A stretch of DNA of 64,000 nucleotides from Oerskovia sp042887685 (GCF_042887685.1 NZ_JBHVOS010000014.1:1-64000); one strand, 5' to 3'; positions 51,491 to 60,825 are shown, counted from the stretch's first letter. The notes: generated from the letters alone by a model not told the origin. Program-made: numbers and translations.

Positions 51491-51855
51491 CAGGAGGCCC
51501 GGGACGCGAGCAGCCCCCGCGCCTCGTCGTGACCGCCGTAGATCCGCGCGACGGCGTCGAGCCCCAGAGCCGTGAAGGCGTGCCGGAGCGCGGTCGACGC
51601 ACCGAAGAGGCGCAGGTCGCCGCCGCGCGCGCGGACCACGCGCAGCAGGTCTAGCAGCCCCGCGACGCCCGACGGCGAGACGCCCTCGACCCCCGAGACG
51701 TCCAGCAGGACGAGCACGGGCCCGTCGGCGACCGCCTCCGTGACGGGGACGCGCAAGGACAGGACGGTGGCGGCGTCGAGCCGACCGCCGGGAAGGTCGA
51801 CGCTCGTGACGGGGTGGCTCAGGGTGAGGACGGGTGCGCTGACGAAGGCGGCCAT
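51490..51855 (-). CDS. STAS-domain protein (anti-sigma-factor antagonist-like)
   Basis: This 121-residue single-domain protein has the SpoIIAA-like fold pattern: LDAATVLSLRVPVTEAVADGPVLVLLDVSGVEGVSPSGVAGLLDLLRVVRARGGDLRLFG. A Ser in the SPSG segment is at the position phosphorylated in SpoIIAA/RsbV. It overlaps GT2 by 37 nt and GH26 by 1 nt. A STAS protein inside a polysaccharide operon, without an anti-sigma factor or phosphatase nearby, suggests it regulates the synthase or a distant partner-switch. That role is inferred. Confidence 0.85.
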   Translation of the reverse strand: MAAFVSAPVLTLSHPVTSVDLPGGRLDAATVLSLRVPVTEAVADGPVLVLLDVSGVEGVSPSGVAGLLDLLRVVRARGGDLRLFGASTALRHAFTALGLDAVARIYGGHDEARGLLASRAS

Positions 51856-53906
51856 GGCGAGCTCCTGGGGACGTGGCGGACGGTGAGGTCGAGCGGGACT
51901 TCCGTCGGGTCGAAGGCGGTCGGGGAGGTGTCGTCGTTGCTGTCGAGCGCGTCGCCCACGGCCTGGGCCGCGAGGAGCGCGACGGACGGGGGAGTCGGGT
52001 CCGTGACCGAGTCACCGGGGCCCGTGTACCGTGCTGCGCGCAGCGCGGCGGACAGGAGGGCGAGGTCGACCGCGACCCAGCCCAGGGTCAGGAACGTGGC
52101 AGGGGCCGAGGCCTCGCCCGCGAGCATCCGGGCGACGCCGACCGCACAGGCCACGAGCAGGACGACGGTCACGACGACCTGCGGCAGCACGTGCCGGTAC
52201 CCCGTGCCCGTGGCCTGCTTGGTCTTGGACGTGACGGAGAACGCGACGTGCCTGCCGAGGAACACCGCGGAGGCCCCCGAGAGCGTGGCCGCGATCCACG
52301 TCGGGAACAGCGCGAAGGACATCTGCTGCCCGCGCCACAGCCCGCGGCTGCCCCTGCCGGACACCTGGAAGAGCAGCTGGCAGGCCACGAAGAACGGCAG
52401 GAAGTGCAGGAAGAACAGCGCCGGGTCGGCGTGCAGCGGGAACACGCCGAGCGTCAGGAAGAGCACGGGCGCCGCGAGGTACACCAGAGCCGCGAACCCG
52501 CTCAGGTAGCTCGTCATGGTGCCCAGGTACATGAGCCGCTGGGCGAGCGAGAGCCCACGGACCAGGAGCGGGTTGTCCCGGAAGAAGACCTGCATCGAGC
52601 CCGTGGCCCAGCGCAGGCGCTGCGACAGCGCCGTGCCGACGTCCTCGGGCGCGAGCCCGTGCACGAGCACCTCGTGGTGGTAGACGCTCGTCCACCCCAT
52701 CGCGTGCAGGTGCATCGCCGTGGCCATGTCCTCGGTGATCGTGGTCGTGTCGAGCGGGTTGATCGTCAGGGCCTGGTCCGTGCGGGCCACGTCGACCCGC
52801 TCGAGGACACCGTCGAGCTCGGCGAGCAGCTCGCCCGCGACGTCCTCCGGGAGCGCTCCGCCCCCAGGCGTCCCCGTGGCGCCCGCCGGCGCCACCGCGA
52901 CCACGCCCGTGCCCGACGCCGAGGGCGCGCCCGGCGCGTGGACGAGGGCCGCGGCGAAGGCAGAGCGCAGCTCGCCCGTGATCTCGGCGAGCACGTCGCC
53001 ACGCCGGAACTGCCCCTCGGCCCGGCGCACCGCAGCCAGCGCCTGCTCGGCCACGGGCATCGCCGCGGGCTCACGGACCGCGAGCTGGCTCAGGAGGTCC
53101 TGGAGCCGTGACCGGCCCGCCCGGAGCGCGGCACGCATCGCGCCGCGCGCGTCACGCGAGAACCGGGTCAGCCCCAGCGCCATGAGGGCCTCGCGCCGCA
53201 GCACCGCGTTCGACCCGCAGAAGAACGCCGCACCCCACCCGTCCTTGCCCTGCTGGATCGGGCCGTAGAACAGCTCGGCCTGGGTGCCCAGCGGGTCGCT
53301 CGGAGGGACGTTCCAGAAGTGCTGCGGCGTCTGGACGAACGCGACCTCCTCGTCCTCGAAGTACCCCAGGACCCGGTCGAGGAACCGAGGCTCGGGCACC
53401 TGGTCCGCGTCGAGGATCGCGACGAGGTCACCGCTCGTGCGGAAGAGCGCGTTGTTGACGTTGCCCGCCTTGGCGAACCGAGGACGGCCCTCCCACTCGG
53501 GTCCGCGCGTGATGTACCCGACCCCCACGCGGGAGGCCGCGACCTCGAGCTCGGGCCGGTTCCCGTCGTCGAGGATCCACGTCGCGTGCGGGTACGTCAT
53601 GTCGCGCGCCGCGATCGCGGTCCGCAGGACCAGGTCCACGGGCTCGTTGTACGTCGTGACGAACACGTCGACGCTCAGGCCCTCGGGCGCGGGTGGAGCC
53701 GGTGCCCGGCGCCTCGCGTTCCACATGGTCAGCGCGTACAGGACCGTCTCGCCCAGGCTGTACGTCTCCGCCAGGACCAGGGGCACCGCGACCCACCAGG
53801 CGTCCCACGCCACGGTCCCCGTCCAGCGCCACCCGATGTACACGAGCCCGAAGGCCACCGCGACCACGGCCAGGAGCCGCACCGCGGCCAGTCTGCTGCT
53901 ACCCAT
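51819..53906 (-). CDS. GT2-family membrane glycosyltransferase (cellulose/beta-glucan synthase-like)
   Basis: This 695-residue processive glycosyltransferase has two N-terminal membrane helices, a GT2 domain with LDDG, DAD (D166/D168), TED (D393) and QRLRW (Q429-W433), and about five C-terminal helices forming a likely extrusion channel. The spacing between DAD and TED is about 225 residues against about 95 in BcsA, so there is an insertion of roughly 125 residues, helical then Ala/Pro/Gly-rich. No PilZ domain is present. It probably makes a beta-linked glucan or mannan from a nucleotide sugar. The ATG follows GCGGAGGAG. The last 35 nt overlap the STAS gene. Confidence 0.9.
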   Translation of the reverse strand: MGSSRLAAVRLLAVVAVAFGLVYIGWRWTGTVAWDAWWVAVPLVLAETYSLGETVLYALTMWNARRRAPAPPAPEGLSVDVFVTTYNEPVDLVLRTAIAARDMTYPHATWILDDGNRPELEVAASRVGVGYITRGPEWEGRPRFAKAGNVNNALFRTSGDLVAILDADQVPEPRFLDRVLGYFEDEEVAFVQTPQHFWNVPPSDPLGTQAELFYGPIQQGKDGWGAAFFCGSNAVLRREALMALGLTRFSRDARGAMRAALRAGRSRLQDLLSQLAVREPAAMPVAEQALAAVRRAEGQFRRGDVLAEITGELRSAFAAALVHAPGAPSASGTGVVAVAPAGATGTPGGGALPEDVAGELLAELDGVLERVDVARTDQALTINPLDTTTITEDMATAMHLHAMGWTSVYHHEVLVHGLAPEDVGTALSQRLRWATGSMQVFFRDNPLLVRGLSLAQRLMYLGTMTSYLSGFAALVYLAAPVLFLTLGVFPLHADPALFFLHFLPFFVACQLLFQVSGRGSRGLWRGQQMSFALFPTWIAATLSGASAVFLGRHVAFSVTSKTKQATGTGYRHVLPQVVVTVVLLVACAVGVARMLAGEASAPATFLTLGWVAVDLALLSAALRAARYTGPGDSVTDPTPPSVALLAAQAVGDALDSNDDTSPTAFDPTEVPLDLTVRHVPRSSPWPPSSAHPSSP

Positions 53907-54395
53907 GCGTTCTCCTCCGCCGGACGACGAGAGACGGCAAGTCGGGACCGGGTCGGCGTGCGGCGAGAAGACCGGCGCACGGCGGCTCGAGAGCGGCGGC
54001 GGCGATGACGTCGGGACGGGCAGTGACACCCCTGCGTGCCTGTCACGACGGCGGGCGGTCCGGTCGAGCGGGACCCCCGGCGGTGTCGTGCCTCGAATGT
54101 AGAGCGGGTGAAGTTCGCAGGGGAAGCAGTGCGCGAGCCGGTCTGCGAGGTTCGTCCGGTCTGCGCCCACATCTCCACAGGCCGGCAACCCGGCGGTAAC
54201 GCTGGGTCACACGGGCTTGCGCGCCGTTCACCACGACGACACGTCGGGGCGCTCGCGGCAGCGCACCTTCACGCGTGGGCGTGGGCGTGGGCGTGCGTGG
54301 GTGCTTGCCTGGACGGGGCCCGGGCGCTGACGGGATGCGCGCGGGACCCGGACGGGGCGTGCGCGGGACCCGGACGGGCCCCGCAGCCGTCCCCG
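53907..54395. other. Non-coding gap between GT2 and the orphan sugar ATPase
   Basis: No ORF is supported in these 489 bp. On the minus strand TACATT near 54099 could be a -10 for the GT2 operon. Three perfect GTGGGC units (54275-54292) form a short tandem repeat. Confidence 0.5.
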
Positions 54396-55163
54396 TCAGG
54401 CCAGCCGGGCCGCCCGGCGCGGAGCGACGACGGCGCCCGTGATCGCCGCGATGATCTCCTCGTAGCTCGTGCCGGGCCCGGAGAACGAGCCGTTGTTGCG
54501 CCCGTGGCGCAGGACCTCGATCCGGTCCGCGACGGCACGCACGTCGGTCATGTTGTGGCTGATGAGGATGACCGCGTGCCCCAGGTCGCGCAGGCGCTCG
54601 ATGTGGGTCAGGACCTCGGCGGTCTGCGACACCGACAAGGAGGCCGTGGGCTCGTCGAGCACGACGATGCGCGGGTCGCCGAGCAGCGTGCGCGCGATCG
54701 CGACGCTCTGCCGCTGGCCGCCCGACAGGTCGGAGACGCGCGTGCGGACCGAGGGGATGCGGGACGTGAGGTCCCGCAGGATCCGGCGTGCGTTCTCCTC
54801 CATCGCGGCCTCGTCGAGCCGCGGGCCGTGGCGCAGCTCGCGCCCCAGGTAGAGGTTGGACACGACGTCGAGGTTGTCGCACAGAGCGAGGTCCTGGAAG
54901 ACCGTCGCGATGCCGAGCGCGTGCGCGGCCGCCGGGTTGGGGATGGTGACCGGGACGCCGTCGGACTCGATGATGCCCGCGTCCGGGACGAGGACGCCCG
55001 CGATGACCTTGGCGAGCGTCGACTTGCCCGCGGCGTTGTCGCCGACGAGCGCGACGACCTCGCCGCGGTGCACCTCGAGGTCGATCCCCTCGAGCGCGCG
55101 GACGGCGCCGAAGGACTTGTCGATGCCGTGCAACGACAGTGCGGGGAGGGTGGAGCTGCTCAC
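54396..55163 (-). CDS. Single-domain monosaccharide ABC transporter ATPase (FrcA-like)
   Basis: This 255-residue ATPase with one NBD has Walker A GDNAAGKST (about 42-50), signature LSGGQRQ (about 145-151), VVLDEPTASLSV and H-loop ISHN. The NAAGKST form is typical of FrcA-type ATPases of fructose/ribose-class importers. The start is GTG at 55163, 85 nt after the ROK gene. No permease or binding protein follows it, so it is an orphan. It could serve the divergent ChvE-MmsA-MmsB importer or a distant permease. Confidence 0.87.
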   Translation of the reverse strand: MSSSTLPALSLHGIDKSFGAVRALEGIDLEVHRGEVVALVGDNAAGKSTLAKVIAGVLVPDAGIIESDGVPVTIPNPAAAHALGIATVFQDLALCDNLDVVSNLYLGRELRHGPRLDEAAMEENARRILRDLTSRIPSVRTRVSDLSGGQRQSVAIARTLLGDPRIVVLDEPTASLSVSQTAEVLTHIERLRDLGHAVILISHNMTDVRAVADRIEVLRHGRNNGSFSGPGTSYEEIIAAITGAVVAPRRAARLA

Positions 55164-55248
55164 GTTCTGTCACCTGTTCGTGCTCGGGCGCCCGGGGGCG
55201 CCGTCGTGCCCGCCACGTCGTCGTGGCGAGACGGTCGTGCGGTCGCGG

Positions 55249-56502
55249 TCATGGGCGGTCCCCCGGGGACGGGGGCCCGGCGTCCCCTGCGGCGACGAGG
55301 CCCACGGGACCCGGCGCCCCCGGGGCGAGGCGGACGTCGCTCGTGACGTCGGTCGACTGGAGGGCGAGCGCGAGCGCGCCCATGACCTCGGCGCGGGCGC
55401 CGAGCTCGCCCAGCACGACCTCGACCGGGGCGATCGTGTTGGGCACGAGGTGGCGCCGGACCGCGTCGCGCAGGGGGCCGGCGAGGATCTCTCCGGTCTC
55501 GGCGAGCTCGCCCCCGACGACGATGACCTGCGGGTTCATGGCGCTCGCGAGCGTCGCGACCGCGATGCCGATGCGGTCGCCCGCGTCGGCCACGACGCGA
55601 CGGCACCCCGGGTCGCCCTCGAGCGCCCGGGAGATGACGTCGCGCAGGGTCAGGTCTCCGTGGCTCGTGCGCAGCAGGTCGAGCAGCGCGTTGGAGCCGA
55701 CGACGGTCTCGAGGCAGCCGCGGTTGCCGCAGCGGCAGATGGGGCCGGCGGGGTCCACCTGGACGTGCCCGATCTCGCCCGCGGTCCCCGCGTACCCGCG
55801 GTGGACGTGCCCGCCGACGACGACGCCCGCCCCCGTCCCGTACGAGACCCGGACGAACACCGAGTCGCGGTAGGCGCGGGCCGCCCCGAGCTCGGCCTCG
55901 GCGAGCGCGGCGAGGTTCGCGTCGTTGTCGACGACGACGGGGCGCGCCAGGCGCTTGGACATGACCTGTCCGACGTGCAGGTCGTCCCAGCCGCGCATGA
56001 TGCCGCGCACCGAGATCATCCCGGTCGAGATGTCGACCGGGGCGGGCAGGGCCATGCCGACGGTCAGGAGCTCGTCGGTCGAGGCGCCGATGCGTTCCAG
56101 GAGGTCCATGACGAGAAGCGCCGCACGGTCCAGCCCCGTGTCGACCCGGTGGTCCACGGGCAGGGGCATCTGCTGCTCGGCGACGATCGTGCGGCCGAAG
56201 TCGCCGAGCGCGACCTTGAGGTGGCGGTGCCCGAACTGGATGCCCGCGACGAGGCCGAGCTGGCGCGCGAGCGTGACCTTGAGGGCGCGGCGTCCGGAGC
56301 GCGAGGTGGGTCGGGTGTCGACGACCCCTGCCTGGGTCAGCTCCTTGACGATGGTCGAGACGGTCGCCGTGGACAGTCCCGTGGCCTCGGCGAGCTCGAC
56401 CTGGGTGAGGCCGCCGTAGCGCTTCACCGCATCCACGATGCGCGTTCGGTTCGCTTCTCGGAGTGAGGTCTGCGAGCCGGGTGTGGACCGGTCGTTGTTC
56501 AC
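55249..56502 (-). CDS. ROK-family transcriptional regulator (XylR/NagC type)
   Basis: This 417-residue protein has an N-terminal winged-helix (residues 16-70, recognition region LTQVELAEATGLSTATVSTIVKEL) and a ROK sugar-kinase-like domain with VDNDANLAALAEAELG, SYGTGAGVVVGG, and the zinc motif CRCGNRGCLE (about 252-262). It is likely a sugar-responsive repressor of the divergent ChvE-MmsA-MmsB genes. The GTG at 56502 has TACGCT 7 nt upstream, suggesting leaderless transcription; an ATG at 56610 would extend it through the operator region. Confidence 0.9.
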   Translation of the reverse strand: MNNDRSTPGSQTSLREANRTRIVDAVKRYGGLTQVELAEATGLSTATVSTIVKELTQAGVVDTRPTSRSGRRALKVTLARQLGLVAGIQFGHRHLKVALGDFGRTIVAEQQMPLPVDHRVDTGLDRAALLVMDLLERIGASTDELLTVGMALPAPVDISTGMISVRGIMRGWDDLHVGQVMSKRLARPVVVDNDANLAALAEAELGAARAYRDSVFVRVSYGTGAGVVVGGHVHRGYAGTAGEIGHVQVDPAGPICRCGNRGCLETVVGSNALLDLLRTSHGDLTLRDVISRALEGDPGCRRVVADAGDRIGIAVATLASAMNPQVIVVGGELAETGEILAGPLRDAVRRHLVPNTIAPVEVVLGELGARAEVMGALALALQSTDVTSDVRLAPGAPGPVGLVAAGDAGPPSPGDRP

Positions 56503-56594
56503 AGGCAGCAGCGTACACGCTGGTGAGGGCCGGAGAACCGAGGCGACACGGGGGTTTCCTGGGGGCGCGGCGGTGGTACCGCTTCCACTCTGAG

Positions 56595-56667
56595 TTTGAG
56601 TCTCGAACACAATTAGGTCACGAACTGGTTACTGCGCTTGACGCTCGAACTCAAGCCTGGCTAGTTT
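56595..56667 (+). promoter_or_regulatory. Promoter with two ROK-type operators for the ChvE operon
   Basis: Related sites TTTGAGTCTCGAACACAA (56595-56612) and CTTGACGCTCGAACTCAA (56637-56654) share the core YTTGANKCTCGAAC. The second overlaps the -35 TTGACG (56638-56643); TAGTTT (56662-56667) is the -10 after 18 bp. Repression by the adjacent ROK protein is inferred. Confidence 0.7.
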
Positions 56668-56775
56668 CGCTCCAGTGCCGACCGAGGCAACGCGGAACCC
56701 CCTCCGCGGCTCGGAGGCGACGCGGGCCTCACAGCCGAGGCTCGCCCCCTGGTTCGACGACGAAAGGGAATGACG

Positions 56776-57903
56776 ATGACGTCAATGCGCAAGGCGGTCG
56801 CGGCTGCCGCTGGGATGACGCTCCTGTTCGGTGCCCTCACGGCATGCAGCTCCGAGCGTGCGGGCAGCGAGTCGGGCGGCGGCGAGACCGGCGGAGGCGA
56901 CACGCCCCTGATCGGCATCGCGATGCCGACCCGCAGCCTCGAGCGCTGGAACAACGACGGCGCCCACCTCGAGGAGCTCCTCGGCGACGCCGGTTACGAG
57001 ACCACGCTCCAGTACGCGGACAACAAGGTCGACCAGCAGATCACCCAGCTCCAGAACATGATCAACCAGGGTGCCGACGTCCTGGTCATCGCCTCGATCG
57101 ACGGCACGGCCCTCGGCCCGGTCCTCGACGCGGCCGCCAAGGAGGAGATCCCGGTCATCGCGTACGACCGCCTCATCAACGACTCGGAGCACGTCGACTA
57201 CTACGCGACGTTCGACAACGAGAAGGTCGGCACGCTCCAGGGCGAGTTCATCGCCGAGCAGCTCGGCCTCGAGGGCGGTGCCGGACCGTTCAACCTCGAG
57301 CCCTTCGCCGGGTCGCCCGACGACAACAACGCCCGCTTCTTCTTCAAGGGCGCCTGGGACGTCCTGACCCCCTACGTCGAGTCGGGCCAGCTCGTCGTGC
57401 CCTCGGGCAAGGCGCCCGCCACGGTCGACGACTGGACCACCATCGGCATCCAGGGCTGGGAGTCCGCCAAGGCCCAGTCCGAGATGGAGAACCGCCTCAA
57501 CTCGTTCTACACGGACAAGAAGGTGAACGTCGTCCTGTCGCCCAACGACTCGCTCGCGCTCGGCATCGAGCAGGCGCTCGAGGGCAGCGGCTACTCCGCC
57601 GGTGAGGGCTGGCCGCTCGTCACGGGCCAGGACGCCGACGAGGCCAACGTGAAGAACATGCTCGCGGGCAAGCAGGCCATGACGGTCTGGAAGGACACCC
57701 GCACGCTCGGCGACCAGGTCGCCAAGATGGTCCAGCAGATCGTCGACGGCAAGGAGGTCGAGGTCAACGACACCGAGACCTACGACAACGGCGTGAAGGT
57801 CGTGCCCTCGTTCCTCCTCGACCCGCAGGTCGTGACCGCCGACACCGTCCAGACGACGCTCGTCGACTCCGGCTTCTACACGGCCGACAAGCTCGGCCTC
57901 TGA
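56776..57903 (+). CDS. chvE: Multiple-monosaccharide-binding lipoprotein
   Basis: This 375-residue extracellular lipoprotein has C24 in the lipobox LTAC. The mature part is a ChvE/XylF-class binding protein: PLIGIAMPTRSLERWNNDGAHLEELL, GADVLVIASIDGTALGPVLDAA, EIPVIAYDRLI, VLSPNDSLALGIEQAL and VTGQDADEANVKNMLAGKQAMTVWKDTR. It would bind aldoses such as xylose, arabinose or glucose. The ATG at 56776 is chosen for its 6-nt distance from AAAGGGA; an ATG at 56770 is in frame. It heads a three-gene importer operon with a ROK-type operator. Confidence 0.93.
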   Translation: MTSMRKAVAAAAGMTLLFGALTACSSERAGSESGGGETGGGDTPLIGIAMPTRSLERWNNDGAHLEELLGDAGYETTLQYADNKVDQQITQLQNMINQGADVLVIASIDGTALGPVLDAAAKEEIPVIAYDRLINDSEHVDYYATFDNEKVGTLQGEFIAEQLGLEGGAGPFNLEPFAGSPDDNNARFFFKGAWDVLTPYVESGQLVVPSGKAPATVDDWTTIGIQGWESAKAQSEMENRLNSFYTDKKVNVVLSPNDSLALGIEQALEGSGYSAGEGWPLVTGQDADEANVKNMLAGKQAMTVWKDTRTLGDQVAKMVQQIVDGKEVEVNDTETYDNGVKVVPSFLLDPQVVTADTVQTTLVDSGFYTADKLGL

Positions 57904-58046
57904 CCGGACGCACCGTGCCCGGCCCCGGGGCAGCAGTCCCGGGGCCGGGCACGGTCCGCGCAGCACGACGGGCGAGACGGTCGTCCCCGCCGCGGCACCT
58001 CCGCGGCGACGGGCCACCACGGAACGGACGAGTGAGGAGCTGACCC

Positions 58047-59597
58047 ATGGCCAGCGAGAGCAACATCCTCGAGATGCGGGGGATCACCAAGGAGTTCCCC
58101 GGCGTCAAGGCCCTGCAGGACGTCACGCTGGACGTGCGCCGGGGCGAGGTCCACGCGATCTGCGGGGAGAACGGGGCCGGGAAGTCGACCCTGATGAAGG
58201 TGCTGTCGGGCGTCTACCCGCACGGCACCTACGAGGGCACGATCGTCATGGACGGCGAGACGTGCGAGTTCAGGACCATCCGCGACAGCGAGGCCCGCGG
58301 GATCGTCATCATCCACCAGGAGCTGGCGCTCGTCCCGCACCTGTCGATCGCGGAGAACATCTTCCTCGGCAACGAGAAGGCCTCCGCGGGGATCGTCGAC
58401 TGGCACCGCACCACGAGCGAGGCCGCGGCCCTGCTCGAGCGCGTCGGCCTGTCCGAGAACCCCGCGACCAAGTCGATGGACATCGGCGTCGGCAAGCAGC
58501 AGCTCGTCGAGATCGCCAAGGCGCTGTCGAAGCGCGTGGACCTGCTCATCCTCGACGAGCCCACCGCGGCGCTCAACGACGAGGACAGCGCCCACCTGCT
58601 CAAGCTCATCGACGAGTTCCGCAGCCACGGGATCACCTGCATCATCATCAGCCACAAGCTCAACGAGATCGCCGCGATCGCCGACCGCGTGACGATCATC
58701 CGCGACGGCGCGACGATCGAGACCCTCGACCTGCACGGCGACGAGCCCGTGACCGAGGACCGCATCATCCGCAGCATGGTCGGGCGCTCGCTCGACAGCC
58801 GCTTCCCGGACCACGAGCCGACCATCGGCGAGGAGGTGCTGCGCATCGAGGACTGGACCGTGCACCACCCGATCGACACCGAGCGCGTCGTCGTCGACCA
58901 CGCGAACCTGCACGTGCGCGCCGGCGAGATCGTCGGCATGGCCGGGCTCATGGGGGCCGGGCGCACCGAGCTCGCGATGAGCGTGTTCGGACACTCCTAC
59001 GGGGCGAAGATCTCCGGGACCGTCTACAAGAACGGTGCGCCCATCCGGACGCGCAGCGTCTCCGAGGCCATCGGGCACGGGCTCGCGTACGCGACCGAGG
59101 ACCGCAAGCGGTACGGCCTCAACCTCATCCAGACCATCCGGGAGAACATCTCGGCCTCCGCGCTCGGCAAGGTGTCCCGCTGGGGCGTCGTCGACTCGCA
59201 GGCCGAGACCCAGGTCGCCGAGCGCTACCGCACGGACTTCCGGATCAAGGCGCCCACGGTCGAGGCGATCGCCGGCAAGCTCTCGGGCGGGAACCAGCAG
59301 AAGGTCGTCCTGTCGAAGTGGGTGTACTCCGACCCGGACGTCCTCATCCTCGACGAGCCCACGCGCGGCATCGACGTGGGCGCCAAGTACGAGATCTACG
59401 CGATCATCAACGCGCTCGCCGACGCCGGCAAGGCCGTCGTCGTCATCTCCTCCGAGCTCCCCGAGCTCATCGGCCTGTGCGACCGTGTCTACGCGATGAG
59501 CCAGGGCCGGATCACCGGCGAGGTGGCGCGAGCCGACGCCACCCAAGAAGCACTGATGCACTACATGACCATGGACAAGGGAGTCGACGTCCGATGA
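58047..59597 (+). CDS. mmsA: Multiple-monosaccharide ABC transporter ATPase (GguA/MmsA)
   Basis: This 516-residue ATPase has two NBDs. NBD1 has GENGAGKST, GKQQLVEIAKALS in place of the usual signature, and LLILDEPTAAL; NBD2 has GLMGAGRTE, LSGGNQQK and VLILDEPTRGID. Walker A of NBD2 lacks the usual Lys (GAGRTE), as in XylG/RbsA-type proteins, so one site is less active. The ATG at 58047 follows GTGAGGAG. It overlaps mmsB by ATGA. The gap from chvE (143 bp) is GC-rich with a weak hairpin. Confidence 0.93.
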   Translation: MASESNILEMRGITKEFPGVKALQDVTLDVRRGEVHAICGENGAGKSTLMKVLSGVYPHGTYEGTIVMDGETCEFRTIRDSEARGIVIIHQELALVPHLSIAENIFLGNEKASAGIVDWHRTTSEAAALLERVGLSENPATKSMDIGVGKQQLVEIAKALSKRVDLLILDEPTAALNDEDSAHLLKLIDEFRSHGITCIIISHKLNEIAAIADRVTIIRDGATIETLDLHGDEPVTEDRIIRSMVGRSLDSRFPDHEPTIGEEVLRIEDWTVHHPIDTERVVVDHANLHVRAGEIVGMAGLMGAGRTELAMSVFGHSYGAKISGTVYKNGAPIRTRSVSEAIGHGLAYATEDRKRYGLNLIQTIRENISASALGKVSRWGVVDSQAETQVAERYRTDFRIKAPTVEAIAGKLSGGNQQKVVLSKWVYSDPDVLILDEPTRGIDVGAKYEIYAIINALADAGKAVVVISSELPELIGLCDRVYAMSQGRITGEVARADATQEALMHYMTMDKGVDVR

Positions 59598-60766
59598 ACG
59601 CCGTCAGGGAATACCTCGGCCGCAACGTCCGCCAGTACGGCATCGTCGCGGCACTGCTCGTGATCGTCCTGCTCTTCCAGGTCCTCACCGACGGGCGCCT
59701 GCTCTACCCGAACAACGTCGCGAGCCTCATCCAGCAGAACGCCTACGTGATGATCCTCGCGATCGGCATGGTCATGGTGATCGTCGCCGGGCACATCGAC
59801 CTGTCGGTCGGTTCGGTCGTCGCGTTCGTCGGCGGGCTGTGCGCCATCATGATGAGCCAGTGGGAGCTGCCGTGGCTGCTCGCCGTGGTCCTGTCCCTCG
59901 GGGTCGGGGCGCTCGTCGGGATGTGGCAGGGCTTCTGGGTCGCGTACGTCGGGATACCGGCGTTCATCGTGACTCTCGCGGGCATGCTCATCTTCCGCGG
60001 CCTCGCGATCGTCCTGGTCGGCACCACGGTCGCGGGCCTGCCCAGCGGCTTCATCGCGATCAGCAACGGGTCGGTGCCCAACTGGTTCGGGTTCGTCGGG
60101 AACCTCGACGTCGTGACGCTCGCGATCGGCGGGATCGGCATCGTGGCGTTCGCCGTGGCGCAGTGGCGCTCGCGGACGTCGCTGCGGCGCCACGACCTCG
60201 CGGTCGAGCCGCTGCCCGCGTTCGTCGTCAAGATCGTCCTGGCCGCGGTGCTGATCGGGGTCGTGACGTACTGGCTGTCGCTCAGCTCGGGCGGTACGCC
60301 GATCGTGCTGCTCATCGTGGGCATCCTCATCATCGCGTACTCGTTCGTCCTGAACCGCAGCGTGTTCGGCCGCCACATCTACGCGATCGGCGGCAACCGT
60401 CACGCGGCCGTGCTGTCGGGAGTGAACTCGCGCCGCGTCGACTTCGGCATCTTCGTCAACATGGGCGTGCTGGCCGCGGTCGCGGCCGTCATCACGACCT
60501 CGCGTGCCGGTGCCGGTGTGGCCGCTGCGGGCATGAACTACGAGCTCGACGCCATCGCCGCGTGCTTCATCGGCGGCACCGCGGTCGCGGGTGGCGTGGG
60601 CCGTGTGTCGGGCGCCATGATCGGTGCGCTCATCATGGGCGTGCTCAACATGGGCCTGTCGATCATGGCCGTCGACGCCGCCTGGCAGCAGGCGATCAAG
60701 GGTCTCGTCCTGCTCCTCGCGGTCGCGTTCGACCTGCTGAGCAAGAGGCGCGCCGCGCTCTCCTGA
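59594..60766 (+). CDS. mmsB: Multiple-monosaccharide ABC transporter permease (GguB/MmsB)
   Basis: This 390-residue permease has about ten hydrophobic segments and the family motifs AGHIDLSVGSVVAFVGG, IPAFIVTLAGMLIFRG, SVFGRHIYAIGGNRHAAVLSG and IGGTAVAGGVGRVSGAMIGALIMGVLNMGL. It partners with MmsA and takes up aldoses delivered by ChvE. Start overlaps mmsA stop as ATGA. A 17-bp hairpin terminator follows. Confidence 0.93.
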   Translation: MNAVREYLGRNVRQYGIVAALLVIVLLFQVLTDGRLLYPNNVASLIQQNAYVMILAIGMVMVIVAGHIDLSVGSVVAFVGGLCAIMMSQWELPWLLAVVLSLGVGALVGMWQGFWVAYVGIPAFIVTLAGMLIFRGLAIVLVGTTVAGLPSGFIAISNGSVPNWFGFVGNLDVVTLAIGGIGIVAFAVAQWRSRTSLRRHDLAVEPLPAFVVKIVLAAVLIGVVTYWLSLSSGGTPIVLLIVGILIIAYSFVLNRSVFGRHIYAIGGNRHAAVLSGVNSRRVDFGIFVNMGVLAAVAAVITTSRAGAGVAAAGMNYELDAIAACFIGGTAVAGGVGRVSGAMIGALIMGVLNMGLSIMAVDAAWQQAIKGLVLLLAVAFDLLSKRRAALS

Positions 60767-60825
60767 GCCGGTGACCAGGAGGTGGCACGGGGGAGGGCGC
60801 ACACCCTCTCCCGAGGTCACGGACC

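Noticed and set aside
54275..54302. Short GTGGGC tandem repeat as a regulatory array
   Set aside because: Only three perfect units in GC-rich non-coding DNA; too weak to interpret.
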